64,000 nucleotides of DNA from Roseateles amylovorans (GCF_025398155.2 NZ_CP104562.2:1984001-2048000); one strand, 5' to 3'; shown: positions 1 to 8,393, counted from the stretch's first letter. Translations and numbers: made by a program. Notes: a model not told the origin generated them from the letters alone.

Positions 1-1
1 G

Positions 2-250
2 AAGGCCGAAGCGGTGCAGGCCGAATGCTGCGAGACCTGCGGCCACTATCTGAAGCAGGTCCACATGGAAAAAGACCTGCAGGTCGAGCCGCTGGCCGAT
101 GACCTCGCCACGCTGACGCTGGACCTGCTGGTCGGCGAGCTGGGCCTGGTGCGGCAGGGCTTCAATCCGCTGCTGATCCTGGGCGAGCCCGATGTCGGCC
201 ACGACAGTGCGCCGGCGCTGGACCCGCCACCCGATCCCGGAGGCCACTGA
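2..250 (+). CDS. fdhE: FdhE, formate dehydrogenase accessory protein (3' part only)
   Basis: This is the C-terminal ~82 residues of a gene that begins before the window. The piece carries the end of a rubredoxin-like cysteine motif (ECCETCGHY) followed by the conserved FdhE tail (LQVEPLADDLATLTLDLLVGE). FdhE proteins help mature the catalytic subunit of respiratory formate dehydrogenases, which are usually molybdenum/selenocysteine enzymes. The stop codon lies 2 bases before the selA start, so fdhE and selA are almost certainly co-transcribed. The formate dehydrogenase structural genes would be expected upstream, outside the window (inference). Confidence 0.9.
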   Translation, partial: KAEAVQAECCETCGHYLKQVHMEKDLQVEPLADDLATLTLDLLVGELGLVRQGFNPLLILGEPDVGHDSAPALDPPPDPGGH

Positions 251-252
251 GC

Positions 253-1725
253 ATGAAGCCCGAGGCATCCATGGTTCATGGTCCGACGGCAGGCTCCCCG
301 GTTCCACCCTCCGCGGCGCCCAAGGATCTTCCCTCCGTCGATCGACTGCTGCGCGATGTCGCCATCGCGCCGCTCGTGGCTGCGCACGGCCATCATTTCG
401 TCGCCGTGCAGGCCCGCCGGCTGCTCGACAACTGGCGCCGGCTCGCGCTGGACGGTGCGCTGCCCGCCGCGCGGCTGGCCCGCCTGCCGCAGGCACTCGA
501 AAGCCAGTGCGCCGCGCGCCTGGCGCCGCGCATGCGCCGGGTGCTCAACCTCACCGGTACCGTGCTGCACACCAACCTCGGACGCGCGGTGCTGGCCGAC
601 GAGGCGGTGCAGCAGGTGCTGGCCTGCATGGGCTCGCCGAACAACCTGGAGTTCGACCTCGCACTCGGTGCCCGCGGTGACCGCGACAGCCTGGTCGAGG
701 ACCTGCTGTGCGAGATCACCGGCGCCGAAGCGGCGACGGTGGTCAACAACAATGCGGCGGCGGTGCTGCTGGGCATTGCGGCCTTGGCAGGCGGGCGCGA
801 GGCGATCGTCTCGCGCGGTGAGCTGGTGGAGATCGGCGGCGCCTTCCGCATGCCGGATGTGATGGCGGCGGCCGGCGCCACGCTGGTCGAGGTGGGCACC
901 ACCAACCGCACCCATGCGCGCGACTATGAAGCCGCGATCACGCCCCGCACCGCCTTGCTGATGAAGGTCCACACCAGCAACTACGCGATTCAAGGCTTCA
1001 CCGCCTCGGTGAGCGAGGCCGAACTGGCGCCCATCGCGCACGCCCGCGGCCTGCCGCTGCTGACCGACCTGGGCAGCGGCTCGCTGGTCGATCTGGCGCA
1101 GTGGGGGCTGCCGGCCGAGCCCTTGCCGCAGCAGATGCTGGCCGATGGCTGCGATGTGGTGACCTTCAGCGGCGACAAGCTGCTGGGCGGGCCGCAGGCG
1201 GGCTTGATCGTCGGCCGTCGCGAATACATCCAGCGCATCCGCAAGTTTCCGATGAAGCGGGCCCTGCGTCTGTCCAAGTTGCCGCTGGCGGCGCTGGAGG
1301 CGACGCTGCGGCTCTATCTGCAACCGGATCGACTCACCCGCGACCTGCCCACGCTGCGCCTGCTGACCCGCCCGGTGGCCGACATCGAAGCGCAGGCGGC
1401 GCGCCTGCTCGCGCCGCTGCAATCGGCCCTGGCGCCGCGCTATGCGGTGCGGGTGGCGGCGATGCGCGGTCAGATCGGCTCCGGCTCGCTGCCGGTGGAG
1501 ACGCTGCCGTCGGCCGGACTGGCGATCGCGCCGCAACTGCCCGGCAAGCGTGGCATGGGCCGGGCGCTCGAGGAATTGATGACGGCGCTGCGCGACCTGC
1601 CGCTGCCGGTGGTGGCGCGAGTGCAGGCCGACGAACTCTGGCTGGACCTCCGCTGCCTGGACGTGTCCGGCGCCGAGGCCGAGTTGCTGGCGCAGCTGCC
1701 GCAGCTGAAGGCGGCGCTGTCGTGA
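253..1725 (+). CDS. selA: L-seryl-tRNA(Sec) selenium transferase
   Basis: SelA is a PLP enzyme that converts seryl-tRNA(Sec) to selenocysteyl-tRNA(Sec) using selenophosphate. At 490 residues it is slightly longer than the E. coli protein (463). The N-terminal domain is followed by the PLP fold: RVLNLTGTVLHTNLGRAVL near residue 98, and TFSGDKLLGGPQAGLIVG, whose Lys (about residue 309) should be the PLP-binding lysine. The ATG lies 2 bases after the fdhE stop, and selB follows after 16 bases, so fdhE-selA-selB form one operon. The selD gene that would supply selenophosphate is not in this window. Confidence 0.97.
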   Translation: MKPEASMVHGPTAGSPVPPSAAPKDLPSVDRLLRDVAIAPLVAAHGHHFVAVQARRLLDNWRRLALDGALPAARLARLPQALESQCAARLAPRMRRVLNLTGTVLHTNLGRAVLADEAVQQVLACMGSPNNLEFDLALGARGDRDSLVEDLLCEITGAEAATVVNNNAAAVLLGIAALAGGREAIVSRGELVEIGGAFRMPDVMAAAGATLVEVGTTNRTHARDYEAAITPRTALLMKVHTSNYAIQGFTASVSEAELAPIAHARGLPLLTDLGSGSLVDLAQWGLPAEPLPQQMLADGCDVVTFSGDKLLGGPQAGLIVGRREYIQRIRKFPMKRALRLSKLPLAALEATLRLYLQPDRLTRDLPTLRLLTRPVADIEAQAARLLAPLQSALAPRYAVRVAAMRGQIGSGSLPVETLPSAGLAIAPQLPGKRGMGRALEELMTALRDLPLPVVARVQADELWLDLRCLDVSGAEAELLAQLPQLKAALS

Positions 1726-1741
1726 ACGGACGGGCGACGCC

Positions 1742-3817
1742 ATGATCATCGGCACCGCGGGTCACATCGACCACGGCAAGACCACGCTGGTCAAAGCGCT
1801 CACCGGCGTGGACACCGACCGTCTGCCGGAAGAGAAGCGTCGCGGCATCAGCATTGCGCTGGGCTATGCCTACCTGGACGCGGGCGAGGGCCAGCGCCTC
1901 GGGTTTGTCGATGTCCCGGGTCACGAGCGGCTGGTGCACACCATGCTCTCCGGCGCCACCGGCATCGATCATGCGCTGTTGCTGGTCGCGGCCGATGACG
2001 GCGTGATGCCGCAGACGCGTGAGCATCTGGCACTGCTGTCCCTGCTGGGCATCGAGCGCGGCACTGTCGCCCTGACCAAATGCGATCGTGCTGATGCGGC
2101 CTTGCGCGCCGCGCGCCGCGCCGAGATCGACGAACTGCTGGCCCACACCAGCCTGGCCGGTGCGCCGATCTTCGAGGTGGCCGCCACCACGGGGGAGGGC
2201 GTGGTCGCGCTTCGGCAGCACTTGCTGGCGCAGTCGCGGCAGATGCCGGCGCGCGACGTGGCCGGGCAGGGTTTCCGGCTGGCGATCGATCGGGTGTTCA
2301 GCCTGTCGGGCGTCGGCACGGTGTGCACCGGGACCGCGTATGCGGGAGAAGTGCGCATCGGCGATGAGCTGTGGCTGCTGCCGCCCGCTGCGGGCCAGGT
2401 GCCGCAGGTCGCGCGGGTGCGCAGCCTGCATGCGCAGAACGAATCGGTCGAGCATGCCCAGGTGGGTCAGCGGGTGGCCATCGGGCTGGCCGGCCTGGAC
2501 AAGGATGAGGTCGCCCGCGGCCAGTGGCTGGCGGCGCCGGAGGTGGCGCAATGGAGCGACCGCATCGATGTCCGACTGCGGTTGTGGTCGGACGAGGCCA
2601 AGCCGCTGCGCAGCGGCACGCCGGTGCATGTGCATCTGGGCGCGGCGGAGGCGACCGGATCGGTGGCGATCCTGGGCGGTCTGGATGGTCAGGTGCTGGA
2701 ACTGGTCCAGCCCGGCGCCGAGGCGCTGGTGCAGATCGTGCTGCATCAACCGATGTGCGGCTGGGCCGGCGATCGGGTGGTGCTGCGGGATGCGTCCGCC
2801 ACGCGAGCCCTGGCGGGCGGTCGGGTGCTGGATCCGCAGGCGCCGGCGCGGTACCGACGTACGCCGCAACGTTTGGCGGAATTGATCGCCCTGTCGCAAC
2901 CGGACCCGATCGAGCGATTGCGCGGGCTGTTGGCTCAGGCGCCGGCGGGCGTGGATCTGTCCCGGCTGGCGGCGGCACAAGGGCTGGCCCGCGACGCGCG
3001 AGCGCCCTGGTGGTCCGCTGCCGTGGCTCCGGGCCCGAAGGAGGCGAAGGTGGCGGAGGCCGCTTCCGACGCTGACGCCGGCGATGGCCTGGTCGGCGGT
3101 AGCGCTGAGGCCCTCAGTACCGGTCGAATTGAAGGAACGGCCGATGCGGCCATGGCGTCAGCCTGGGCGCTGGGGCCGATGCAGGCCGGTGTCTGGGAGG
3201 CGCTGGCGTTGGAGCGGCTCGCGCAATACCACCGGGATCAACCGGACGAGCTCGGGCCGGATCTGGCGCGCTGGCGGCGCCTGAGCGCGCCGCGCCTGGC
3301 GGAGCCGCTGTGGCGCGCCTTGGTGCAGCGCATGGCCGAACGCGGCCAGGTGCGATTGGCCGGCGCCGCGGTGCATCTGCCGGCGCACGGGGTGGCGCTG
3401 TCGGCGCTGGATGAACGGCTGGCGCAGAAGGTGCTGCCGCGCCTGGTGGAATCGGGCTTCGAAGGGTCCTGGGTGCGGGATCTGGCCGGCTTGGCGCAGG
3501 AGTCCGAGGCGCTGATGCGCACCACGCTTGCGCGATTGGCGCAGCGGGGGGAGTTGTTCCAGGTGGTGAAGGACTTGTACTATGCGCCGGCAGCGATTCA
3601 CGCGCTGGCGCAATTGGCACGTGGTGCGGCGCAGGAAGATGGTGATGTGCGCGCGGCGCTGTTTCGGGACCGCAGCGGGCTGGGCCGCAAGCGGGCGATT
3701 CAGGTGCTGGAGTTCTTTGATCGCGTCGGGTTGCTCCGACGGGTGGGGGATGCGCATAAGCTGAGAGCGGATTGCCAGTTGTTCCTGGATGAGGGCGAGC
3801 CGGTGAAGGCCGCTTGA
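1742..3817 (+). CDS. selB: Selenocysteine-specific translation elongation factor SelB
   Basis: SelB is a GTPase that carries selenocysteyl-tRNA(Sec) to UGA codons marked by a SECIS hairpin. The protein starts directly with the G1 loop (GHIDHGKTTL, residues 7-16). It then shows the G3 motif DVPGHE and the G4 motif TKCD, EF-Tu-like beta-barrel domains, and C-terminal winged helices (RDRSGLGRKRAIQVLEFFDRVGLLRR), which bind SECIS RNA in this family. At 691 residues it is longer than E. coli SelB (614). The extra length is an Ala/Gly-rich, poorly ordered-looking insert around residues 420-475. The tRNA gene selC lies 181 bases downstream on the same strand. Confidence 0.97.
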   Translation: MIIGTAGHIDHGKTTLVKALTGVDTDRLPEEKRRGISIALGYAYLDAGEGQRLGFVDVPGHERLVHTMLSGATGIDHALLLVAADDGVMPQTREHLALLSLLGIERGTVALTKCDRADAALRAARRAEIDELLAHTSLAGAPIFEVAATTGEGVVALRQHLLAQSRQMPARDVAGQGFRLAIDRVFSLSGVGTVCTGTAYAGEVRIGDELWLLPPAAGQVPQVARVRSLHAQNESVEHAQVGQRVAIGLAGLDKDEVARGQWLAAPEVAQWSDRIDVRLRLWSDEAKPLRSGTPVHVHLGAAEATGSVAILGGLDGQVLELVQPGAEALVQIVLHQPMCGWAGDRVVLRDASATRALAGGRVLDPQAPARYRRTPQRLAELIALSQPDPIERLRGLLAQAPAGVDLSRLAAAQGLARDARAPWWSAAVAPGPKEAKVAEAASDADAGDGLVGGSAEALSTGRIEGTADAAMASAWALGPMQAGVWEALALERLAQYHRDQPDELGPDLARWRRLSAPRLAEPLWRALVQRMAERGQVRLAGAAVHLPAHGVALSALDERLAQKVLPRLVESGFEGSWVRDLAGLAQESEALMRTTLARLAQRGELFQVVKDLYYAPAAIHALAQLARGAAQEDGDVRAALFRDRSGLGRKRAIQVLEFFDRVGLLRRVGDAHKLRADCQLFLDEGEPVKAA

Positions 3818-3864
3818 GATCATGGGGAGCGAGGGCGAAGGACGTCAGGACACACGCAGCGTCC

Positions 3865-3918
3865 GCGCAGCAGGCGCAGCAGGCGCAGCAGGCGCAGCAC
3901 GCGCAGCAGGCGCAGCAG
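3865..3918 (+). repeat. Six tandem copies of a 9-base unit between selB and selC
   Basis: The unit GCGCAGCAG occurs six times head to tail, with one base changed at the end of the fourth copy (GCGCAGCAC). It lies in the spacer between selB and selC. The unit has no stop in this frame, but no credible gene covers it. A copy-number-variable microsatellite is the simplest reading. Confidence 0.85.
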
Positions 3919-3998
3919 GCGTAGGACAAGGACAGACCGGGCTGGCCACAGGGCAGGGGACTTTCACCCCGCCCTCACGCCAGCCCCGCAGGGCTGTG

Positions 3999-4091
3999 GG
4001 AGGGGGAACGATCCCGGTGGATCGGCCAGGCTTCAAACCTGGTGGGTGGCGCCATGCGTTGCCGGGAGGGTTCGACCCCCTCCCCCCTCCG
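3999..4091 (+). tRNA. selC: tRNA-Sec (anticodon TCA)
   Basis: All hallmarks of bacterial tRNA(Sec) can be folded by eye. The acceptor stem has 8 perfect pairs (GGAGGGGG at 3999-4006 with CCCCCTCC at 4083-4090). The D stem has 6 pairs closing a 4-base loop (CGATCC 4009-4014 / GGATCG 4019-4024). The anticodon stem is CCAGG/CCTGG around the loop CTTCAAA, with anticodon TCA at 4033-4035. A long variable arm spans 4043-4065, and the T stem GAGGG/CCCTC encloses TTCGACC. The discriminator is G4091, and the CCA end is not encoded. It follows selB on the same strand, completing a selA-selB-selC group. Confidence 0.97.
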
Positions 4092-4114
4092 CCGGCAAGC
4101 GCCAGCTTGCCGGC
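4091..4114 (+). terminator. Perfect 10-bp hairpin at the 3' end of selC
   Basis: GCCGGCAAGC (4091-4100), loop GCCA, then GCTTGCCGGC (4105-4114) form a perfect 10-bp stem that begins at the last base of selC. It may act as a terminator or a 3' processing signal for the tRNA. There is no T-run after it, so classical rho-independent termination is uncertain. Confidence 0.5.
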
Positions 4115-4195
4115 TGCGCGACTCGATCTTGCGACTGCGGTGCTCGCCGTACGGGAGTACGGCTGCGCTCCTCGTCGCAACCTCGAGCCGCTCGC
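4111..4195. repeat. Intergenic palindromic element, copy A
   Basis: A long imperfect hairpin is centred at about 4154. The inner arms are GCCGTAC (4146-4152) and GTACGGC (4157-4163). Then come TTGCGAC (4129-4135) with GTCGCAA (4174-4180) and CTCGA (4122-4126) with TCGAG (4183-4187), continuing outward past a single mismatch. The core GCGGTGCTCGCCGTAC is shared exactly with a second copy at 24405-24526, where the arms differ but still pair. This looks like a repetitive extragenic palindrome. Confidence 0.75.
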
Positions 4196-4210
4196 ACGGC
4201 AATCTGACGC

Positions 4211-4274
4211 TCGCCGAACCGCTGACTTCCGGCACCCGCCCTCGGGGGCGGGGACGTGCCAGGACGTTCGGCGA
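4211..4274. other. Nested hairpin ahead of the ABC importer operon
   Basis: TCGCCGAAC (4211-4219) pairs with GTTCGGCGA (4266-4274). Inside it GGCAC (4231-4235) pairs with GTGCC (4256-4260), and CCCGCCC pairs with GGGCGGG around TCGG. The structure ends about 130 bases before the start of the binding-protein gene. It could terminate transcription coming from selC or fold in the leader of the importer mRNA. No T-run follows on the plus strand. Confidence 0.5.
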
Positions 4275-4405
4275 TGTCTCATTCCTCCTTTTTTCCCTCA
4301 TTTCACCTCGCTGGCCTCGGCCGCGAGGTCGTTCGAGGATGCCCGGGTCGCTCGACCCGTCGCTTCCGCCCACCGCAGTTCCATCCACTCCATCGGGAGA
4401 CTCTG

Positions 4406-5287
4406 ATGTCCAACCTGTTCCACCACCTTCACCGCGCCGTGCGGGGCTTCTCCGTGGCCGCCCTGGTCGCCCTGTCCACCGTCGGCGCTGCCCATGCGCA
4501 GACCGTCCTGCGCGTGACCGCGATTCCGGATGAGTCGCCGACCGAGCTCGCCCGCAAGTTCGCACCGCTGGGCAAGTACCTGGAAAAAGAACTCGGCGTG
4601 AAGGTCGAGTGGACCCCAGTCACCGACTACGCCGCCGCCGTGGAAGCCGTGGTCAACAAGAAGATCGACCTGGCCTGGTTCGGCGGCTTCACCTTCGTCC
4701 AGGCCAATGTGCGCTCCGGCGGCAAGGTCGTGCCGCTGGTCCAGCGCGAGGAAGACGAAAAATTCCGATCGGTGTTCATCACCGATGCGAAGAGCGGCAT
4801 CACCAAGCTCGACGACCTCAAAGGCAAGACGCTGAGCTTCGGCTCGGCCTCCAGCACCTCCGGCCATCTGATGCCCCGCAGCTTCCTGCTCGCCGCCAAG
4901 ATCAATCCGGAATCCGACCTCAAGCGCATCAGCTTCTCCGGCGCGCATGACGCCACCGTCGCCGCCGTGGCCAGCGGCAAGGTGGACGCCGGCGCCCTCA
5001 ACATCTCGGTGTGGGAAAAGCTGCTCAGCGAGAAGAAGGTCGATCCGGCCGAGGTGAAGGTGTTCTTCACCACGCCCACCTACTACGACTACAACTGGAG
5101 CGTGCATGCCGACATGCCCGCCGCCATGAAGGAAAAGCTCAAGCAAGCCTTCCTGAAGCTCAGCGATGCCACGCCCGAAGGCAAGGAGATCCTCGGCCTG
5201 CAGCGCGCCACCAAGTTCGTGCCGACCAAGCCGGAGAACTACACCGGCATCAAGGCCGCCGCCGAAAACGCCGGCCTGCTGAAGTGA
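4406..5287 (+). CDS. PhnD-type periplasmic binding protein, putative selenate/oxyanion ABC importer
   Basis: This 293-residue protein has a clear signal peptide (hydrophobic stretch then AHAQT, cleavage near residue 32). A PhnD/transferrin-type binding fold follows (VTAIPDESPTELARKFAPLGKYLEKELG, then DLAWFGGFTFVQA and SASSTSGHLMPRSFL). The start at 4406 is preceded by GGGAGA, and the reading frame extends upstream without a better signal. The family usually binds phosphonate or phosphite. A subgroup is annotated as putative selenate transporters because it sits beside selenium genes. Here it follows selABC and leads an operon with its ATPase and permease. Selenium specificity is inference from context. 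Confidence 0.85.
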   Translation: MSNLFHHLHRAVRGFSVAALVALSTVGAAHAQTVLRVTAIPDESPTELARKFAPLGKYLEKELGVKVEWTPVTDYAAAVEAVVNKKIDLAWFGGFTFVQANVRSGGKVVPLVQREEDEKFRSVFITDAKSGITKLDDLKGKTLSFGSASSTSGHLMPRSFLLAAKINPESDLKRISFSGAHDATVAAVASGKVDAGALNISVWEKLLSEKKVDPAEVKVFFTTPTYYDYNWSVHADMPAAMKEKLKQAFLKLSDATPEGKEILGLQRATKFVPTKPENYTGIKAAAENAGLLK

Positions 5288-5294
5288 TCGCCTG

Positions 5295-6134
5295 ATGTCG
5301 CTGCTGGAGTTGGACGGCCTGCGTCTGCAGGCCGGTGCGCGCTGCCTGATCCAGCCGCTGTCCCTGCGCATCGAGGCCGGCGAGCAGGTCGCGCTGATCG
5401 GCGCGTCCGGCGCCGGAAAAACCTCGCTGCTGCATGCCCTCGCACTCGCCCTGGCACCCGCCGATGGCCATCTGCGCCTCGGCGGCCAGGACGCCTGGGC
5501 CCTGTCGCATGCCGCCCGCCATCGGCTGCGCCGCCAGTTGATGCTCGCGCCGCAGCACCCACCGTTGCCACCCCGTCAGCGGGTGGTCACCGCCGTGCTG
5601 GCCGGCCTGCTGCCCGGTGCCGGTCTGGGTACGTCGCTGCGCATGCTGTTCAGCCCGTCCGCCGATCAAGCCCGCGTGGCATTCGATGCGCTGGACCGCC
5701 TCGAGCTGGGCAACCGCCTCTGGTCCCGTGTGGACCAACTCTCCGGCGGCGAGCGCCAGCGGGTCGCACTGGCGCGGTTGCTGGTGTCCCGCGCCGCCCT
5801 GTGGTTGGTCGATGAGCCGCTCTCCGCGCTGGATCCCCAGCGCGCGCAGCGCAGTCTGGCCGTGTTGCAGGAGGCCGCCCGCGCGCAGCAGCGCACGCTC
5901 GTCTGTAGCCTGCATCAGGTGGAATTGGCCCGCTCGCTTTTTCCCCGGGTGGTTGCCTTGCGCGAAGGCCGCCTGGTCTACGACGGCCCGTCCCACGGTC
6001 TGGACGACGCGCTGCTCGAAGCACTCTATGCCGGGCTGGACGATCGACCCCCATCCGCCGCCGATGACGATGCCCAGGGCGGTCCTGGCGATGCGACCCT
6101 GTCGCGCGCCGTGCCGCAGGCGATGTGTCGATGA
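5295..6134 (+). CDS. ABC importer ATP-binding subunit (PhnC-like)
   Basis: This 279-residue ATPase should energise the import system encoded on either side. It shows Walker A GASGAGKTS (about residues 36-44), the signature LSGGERQRVALARLL, and Walker B WLVDEPLSALD directly after it. A late histidine follows in CSLHQVELA (switch region). It starts 8 bases after the binding-protein gene and its stop overlaps the permease start (ATGA), so the three subunits are translationally coupled. The last ~25 residues (DDRPPSAADDDAQGG) are acidic and unusual, perhaps a disordered tail. Confidence 0.93.
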   Translation: MSLLELDGLRLQAGARCLIQPLSLRIEAGEQVALIGASGAGKTSLLHALALALAPADGHLRLGGQDAWALSHAARHRLRRQLMLAPQHPPLPPRQRVVTAVLAGLLPGAGLGTSLRMLFSPSADQARVAFDALDRLELGNRLWSRVDQLSGGERQRVALARLLVSRAALWLVDEPLSALDPQRAQRSLAVLQEAARAQQRTLVCSLHQVELARSLFPRVVALREGRLVYDGPSHGLDDALLEALYAGLDDRPPSAADDDAQGGPGDATLSRAVPQAMCR

Positions 6135-7792
6135 ACCTGGGTCTAAGCCCCATGAGCCCCATGAGCCCCATGAGCGCGATGGGCGCCGAGCCGTGGCGCC
6201 GCGATCCGGCCCTCACGCGGCGGATCGGTCTGGGCGTCGCGGTGCTGGTGCTGCTGTGGCCGCTGCTGGTCTGGTGCGAGTTCCGGCCCTGGGAACTGCT
6301 GGAGCCCCGCAGCCTGCGGGCGGCTCTCCGATTCGGCGTCCAGTTCCTGACGCCGCGTGTCGATGCGGAATTCCTGTGGATGGCGCTGGCCGACACCTGG
6401 CGCACGGTGGCGATGGCCACGGTGGGACTGGCGCTGGCCTGGGTGATCGCCGTGCCGCTGGCCTTGCTGGCGACGGCGCGGTTGTCGGTCTCCTCGCTCA
6501 CCGGGCGCATGGCCGCGCTGCCGGCGTCCTTGCGCTGGACGTTGCGCACGCTGCTGGTGGTGCTGCGGTCGGTGCCCGAGCTGGTGTGGGCGCTGATGCT
6601 GGTGCGGGTGCTGGGCCTGGGGCCGGGGGCCGGGGTGCTGGCCATTGCGCTGTCCTACGGCGGCATGCTGGGCAAGGTCTACGCCGAAATCCTGGAGAGT
6701 GCCGACGCCACCCCGACCCAGGCGCTGCTGCGCGGGGGCGCCGGTCGGCTGCAGGCCTTCTTCTTCGGCACGCTGCCGGGCTGTGCCGACGAGCTCGTGA
6801 GCTACACCGTCTACCGCTGGGAATGCGCGATCCGGACCTCGGTGGTCCTGGGCTTCGTGGGCGCCGGCGGGCTGGGCCAGCAGCTGGACAACGCGACCAA
6901 GATGTTCGCGGGTGCTGAGGTCTCGACCATCCTGCTGATCTTCATGGCATTGGTGGCCTTGGCCGATCGTCTCAGTGCCTGGCTGCGCCCCAGCCGGATG
7001 GGTGCGACCGAGCACGGCACCGATCGACCGCCGCGTCGCACGAGCCTGTGGCTGCTGCTGGCGGCGTTGGCCGTCCTGGTGGTGGCCAGCTTCGTGTCGC
7101 TGCCGGTGCGTTGGGGCGATCTGCTGAGCGCGTCGGCGCTGTCGCAGATGGGCGCCTTCCTCTCTGAATTCTTCCCGCCGCAACTCGCGCCGGCCTTCCT
7201 GATGCGGGTGGGGCAGGGCGCATTGGAGACCCTGGCCATGTCGGCCCTGGGCAGTGGCTTGGCGGCCGTGGCGGGCCTGGCGTTGGCGCTGCTGGCCAGT
7301 CGACCGTCGGGTCTGCTGCGTGGCGCGACCTGGCTGCTGCTGAATGCCTTGCGCAGCGTGCCCGAGCTGGTGTGGGCGTCGATCCTGCTGGTGTCAGCGG
7401 GACTCGGGCCGATGCCGGGCACCCTGGCCCTGGCGCTGCACACCACGGGTGTGCTGGGTCGGCTGATGGCGGAGGCGCTGGAAAATGCACCGGCGCAGAC
7501 GGCCCAGGCCTTGCGTTGGGCCGGGGCTTCGCGCTGGCAGGTATTTGCCTATGCCACCTTGCCGCAGGCCGCGCCGCAGTTGCTCAGCTACACGCTGTAC
7601 CGCTGGGAGAACAACATCCGCGCGGCCGCGGTGCTGGGCGTGGTGGGGGCGGGCGGACTGGGGCAGATGTTGAGCGTGCACCTGGGCCTGTTCCAGATGC
7701 GCGAAACCAGCACCGTGGTCCTCGCGATGCTGGTGCTGGTGATGCTGGTGGATGCCTGTTCCTATGCGGCGCGACGCAAGCTCAATCGATGA
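6131..7792 (+). CDS. ABC importer permease, two PhnE-type domains fused
   Basis: This 553-residue inner-membrane protein contains two tandem permease domains. Each ends with a matching coupling-helix block: YTVYRWECAIRTSVVLGFVGAGGLG in the first half and YTLYRWENNIRAAAVLGVVGAGGLG in the second. PhnE proteins normally have one such domain (about 260-280 residues) and work as dimers, so this chain should supply the whole pore. The ATG at 6131 overlaps the ATPase stop. A GTG at 6125 in the same frame is an alternative. The N-terminus encodes SPM repeats from three 9-base copies at 6146-6172. Confidence 0.93.
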   Translation: MNLGLSPMSPMSPMSAMGAEPWRRDPALTRRIGLGVAVLVLLWPLLVWCEFRPWELLEPRSLRAALRFGVQFLTPRVDAEFLWMALADTWRTVAMATVGLALAWVIAVPLALLATARLSVSSLTGRMAALPASLRWTLRTLLVVLRSVPELVWALMLVRVLGLGPGAGVLAIALSYGGMLGKVYAEILESADATPTQALLRGGAGRLQAFFFGTLPGCADELVSYTVYRWECAIRTSVVLGFVGAGGLGQQLDNATKMFAGAEVSTILLIFMALVALADRLSAWLRPSRMGATEHGTDRPPRRTSLWLLLAALAVLVVASFVSLPVRWGDLLSASALSQMGAFLSEFFPPQLAPAFLMRVGQGALETLAMSALGSGLAAVAGLALALLASRPSGLLRGATWLLLNALRSVPELVWASILLVSAGLGPMPGTLALALHTTGVLGRLMAEALENAPAQTAQALRWAGASRWQVFAYATLPQAAPQLLSYTLYRWENNIRAAAVLGVVGAGGLGQMLSVHLGLFQMRETSTVVLAMLVLVMLVDACSYAARRKLNR

Positions 7793-7811
7793 GGCACGGG
7801 AGGCCTGAGCG

Positions 7812-8381
7812 ATGAATCAAGAAGGATTGGCGCTGTTGATGGCGCGGGCGTCGGTGGGACCGAAGCATCTCGGCGTGCCGGGCCCGAGCGACGAGCAACT
7901 GCGGGTGATGGTCGAGGCCGCCCTGCATGCGCCGGACCACGGCGAACTGGTGCCGTTCCGGTTCAAGGTGGTGCGCGGCGAGGCCCGGGCGACGATGTCG
8001 CGCCTGTTTGGTGACGCCGCACGGCGCGCGGGCAAGGACGACGCAGGCATCGCGATGGACGAGGAACGCGCGCTGCTGCCGCCGATCACCGTGGCGGTGG
8101 TGGCGGCGCTGGACATGGGTCATCCGCAAGTTCCTGCTCATGAGCAATGGGCCTGCGTGGGCGGCGCGCTGACCAACTTCCTGAATGCGGCGCAGGCCTT
8201 GGGCTTCGGCGGCAAGATGCTGTCCGGCGCCAAGGCCCGCGATCCCGGTCTGGTAGCGGCCTTTTGCGCGCCCGGCGAAACGCTGCTCGGCTGGATCGCG
8301 CTGGGCACGCCGGTGCGCTCGCCCAAGCCGCGCGCAGCCAAGGCCAACGCCGACGCCGCGCTGCAGTTCTGGGGCGAGTGA
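7812..8381 (+). CDS. YdjA-like nitroreductase family protein
   Basis: This is a small FMN-dependent oxidoreductase of the nitroreductase family (189 residues, the usual YdjA size). It shows HAPDHGELVPFRF near residue 40 and the glycine-rich FMN region (WACVGGALTNFLNAAQALGFGGKMLSG). It starts 19 bases after the importer permease, so it is probably the fourth gene of that operon. In E. coli ydjA is adjacent to selD, which fits the selenium context here. The physiological substrate is unknown. Confidence 0.85.
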   Translation: MNQEGLALLMARASVGPKHLGVPGPSDEQLRVMVEAALHAPDHGELVPFRFKVVRGEARATMSRLFGDAARRAGKDDAGIAMDEERALLPPITVAVVAALDMGHPQVPAHEQWACVGGALTNFLNAAQALGFGGKMLSGAKARDPGLVAAFCAPGETLLGWIALGTPVRSPKPRAAKANADAALQFWGE

Positions 8382-8393
8382 GCGCTGTGCCCG

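Noticed and set aside
46..1755. Long open frame on the minus strand opposite selA
   Set aside because: It is His/Arg/Gln-rich with no domain and mirrors the codon bias of selA, which is clearly real.
4256..4405. Upstream start for the PhnD-type protein
   Set aside because: The extra residues would bury the signal peptide and cross the nested hairpin; the ATG at 4406 has a ribosome site and a proper signal sequence.
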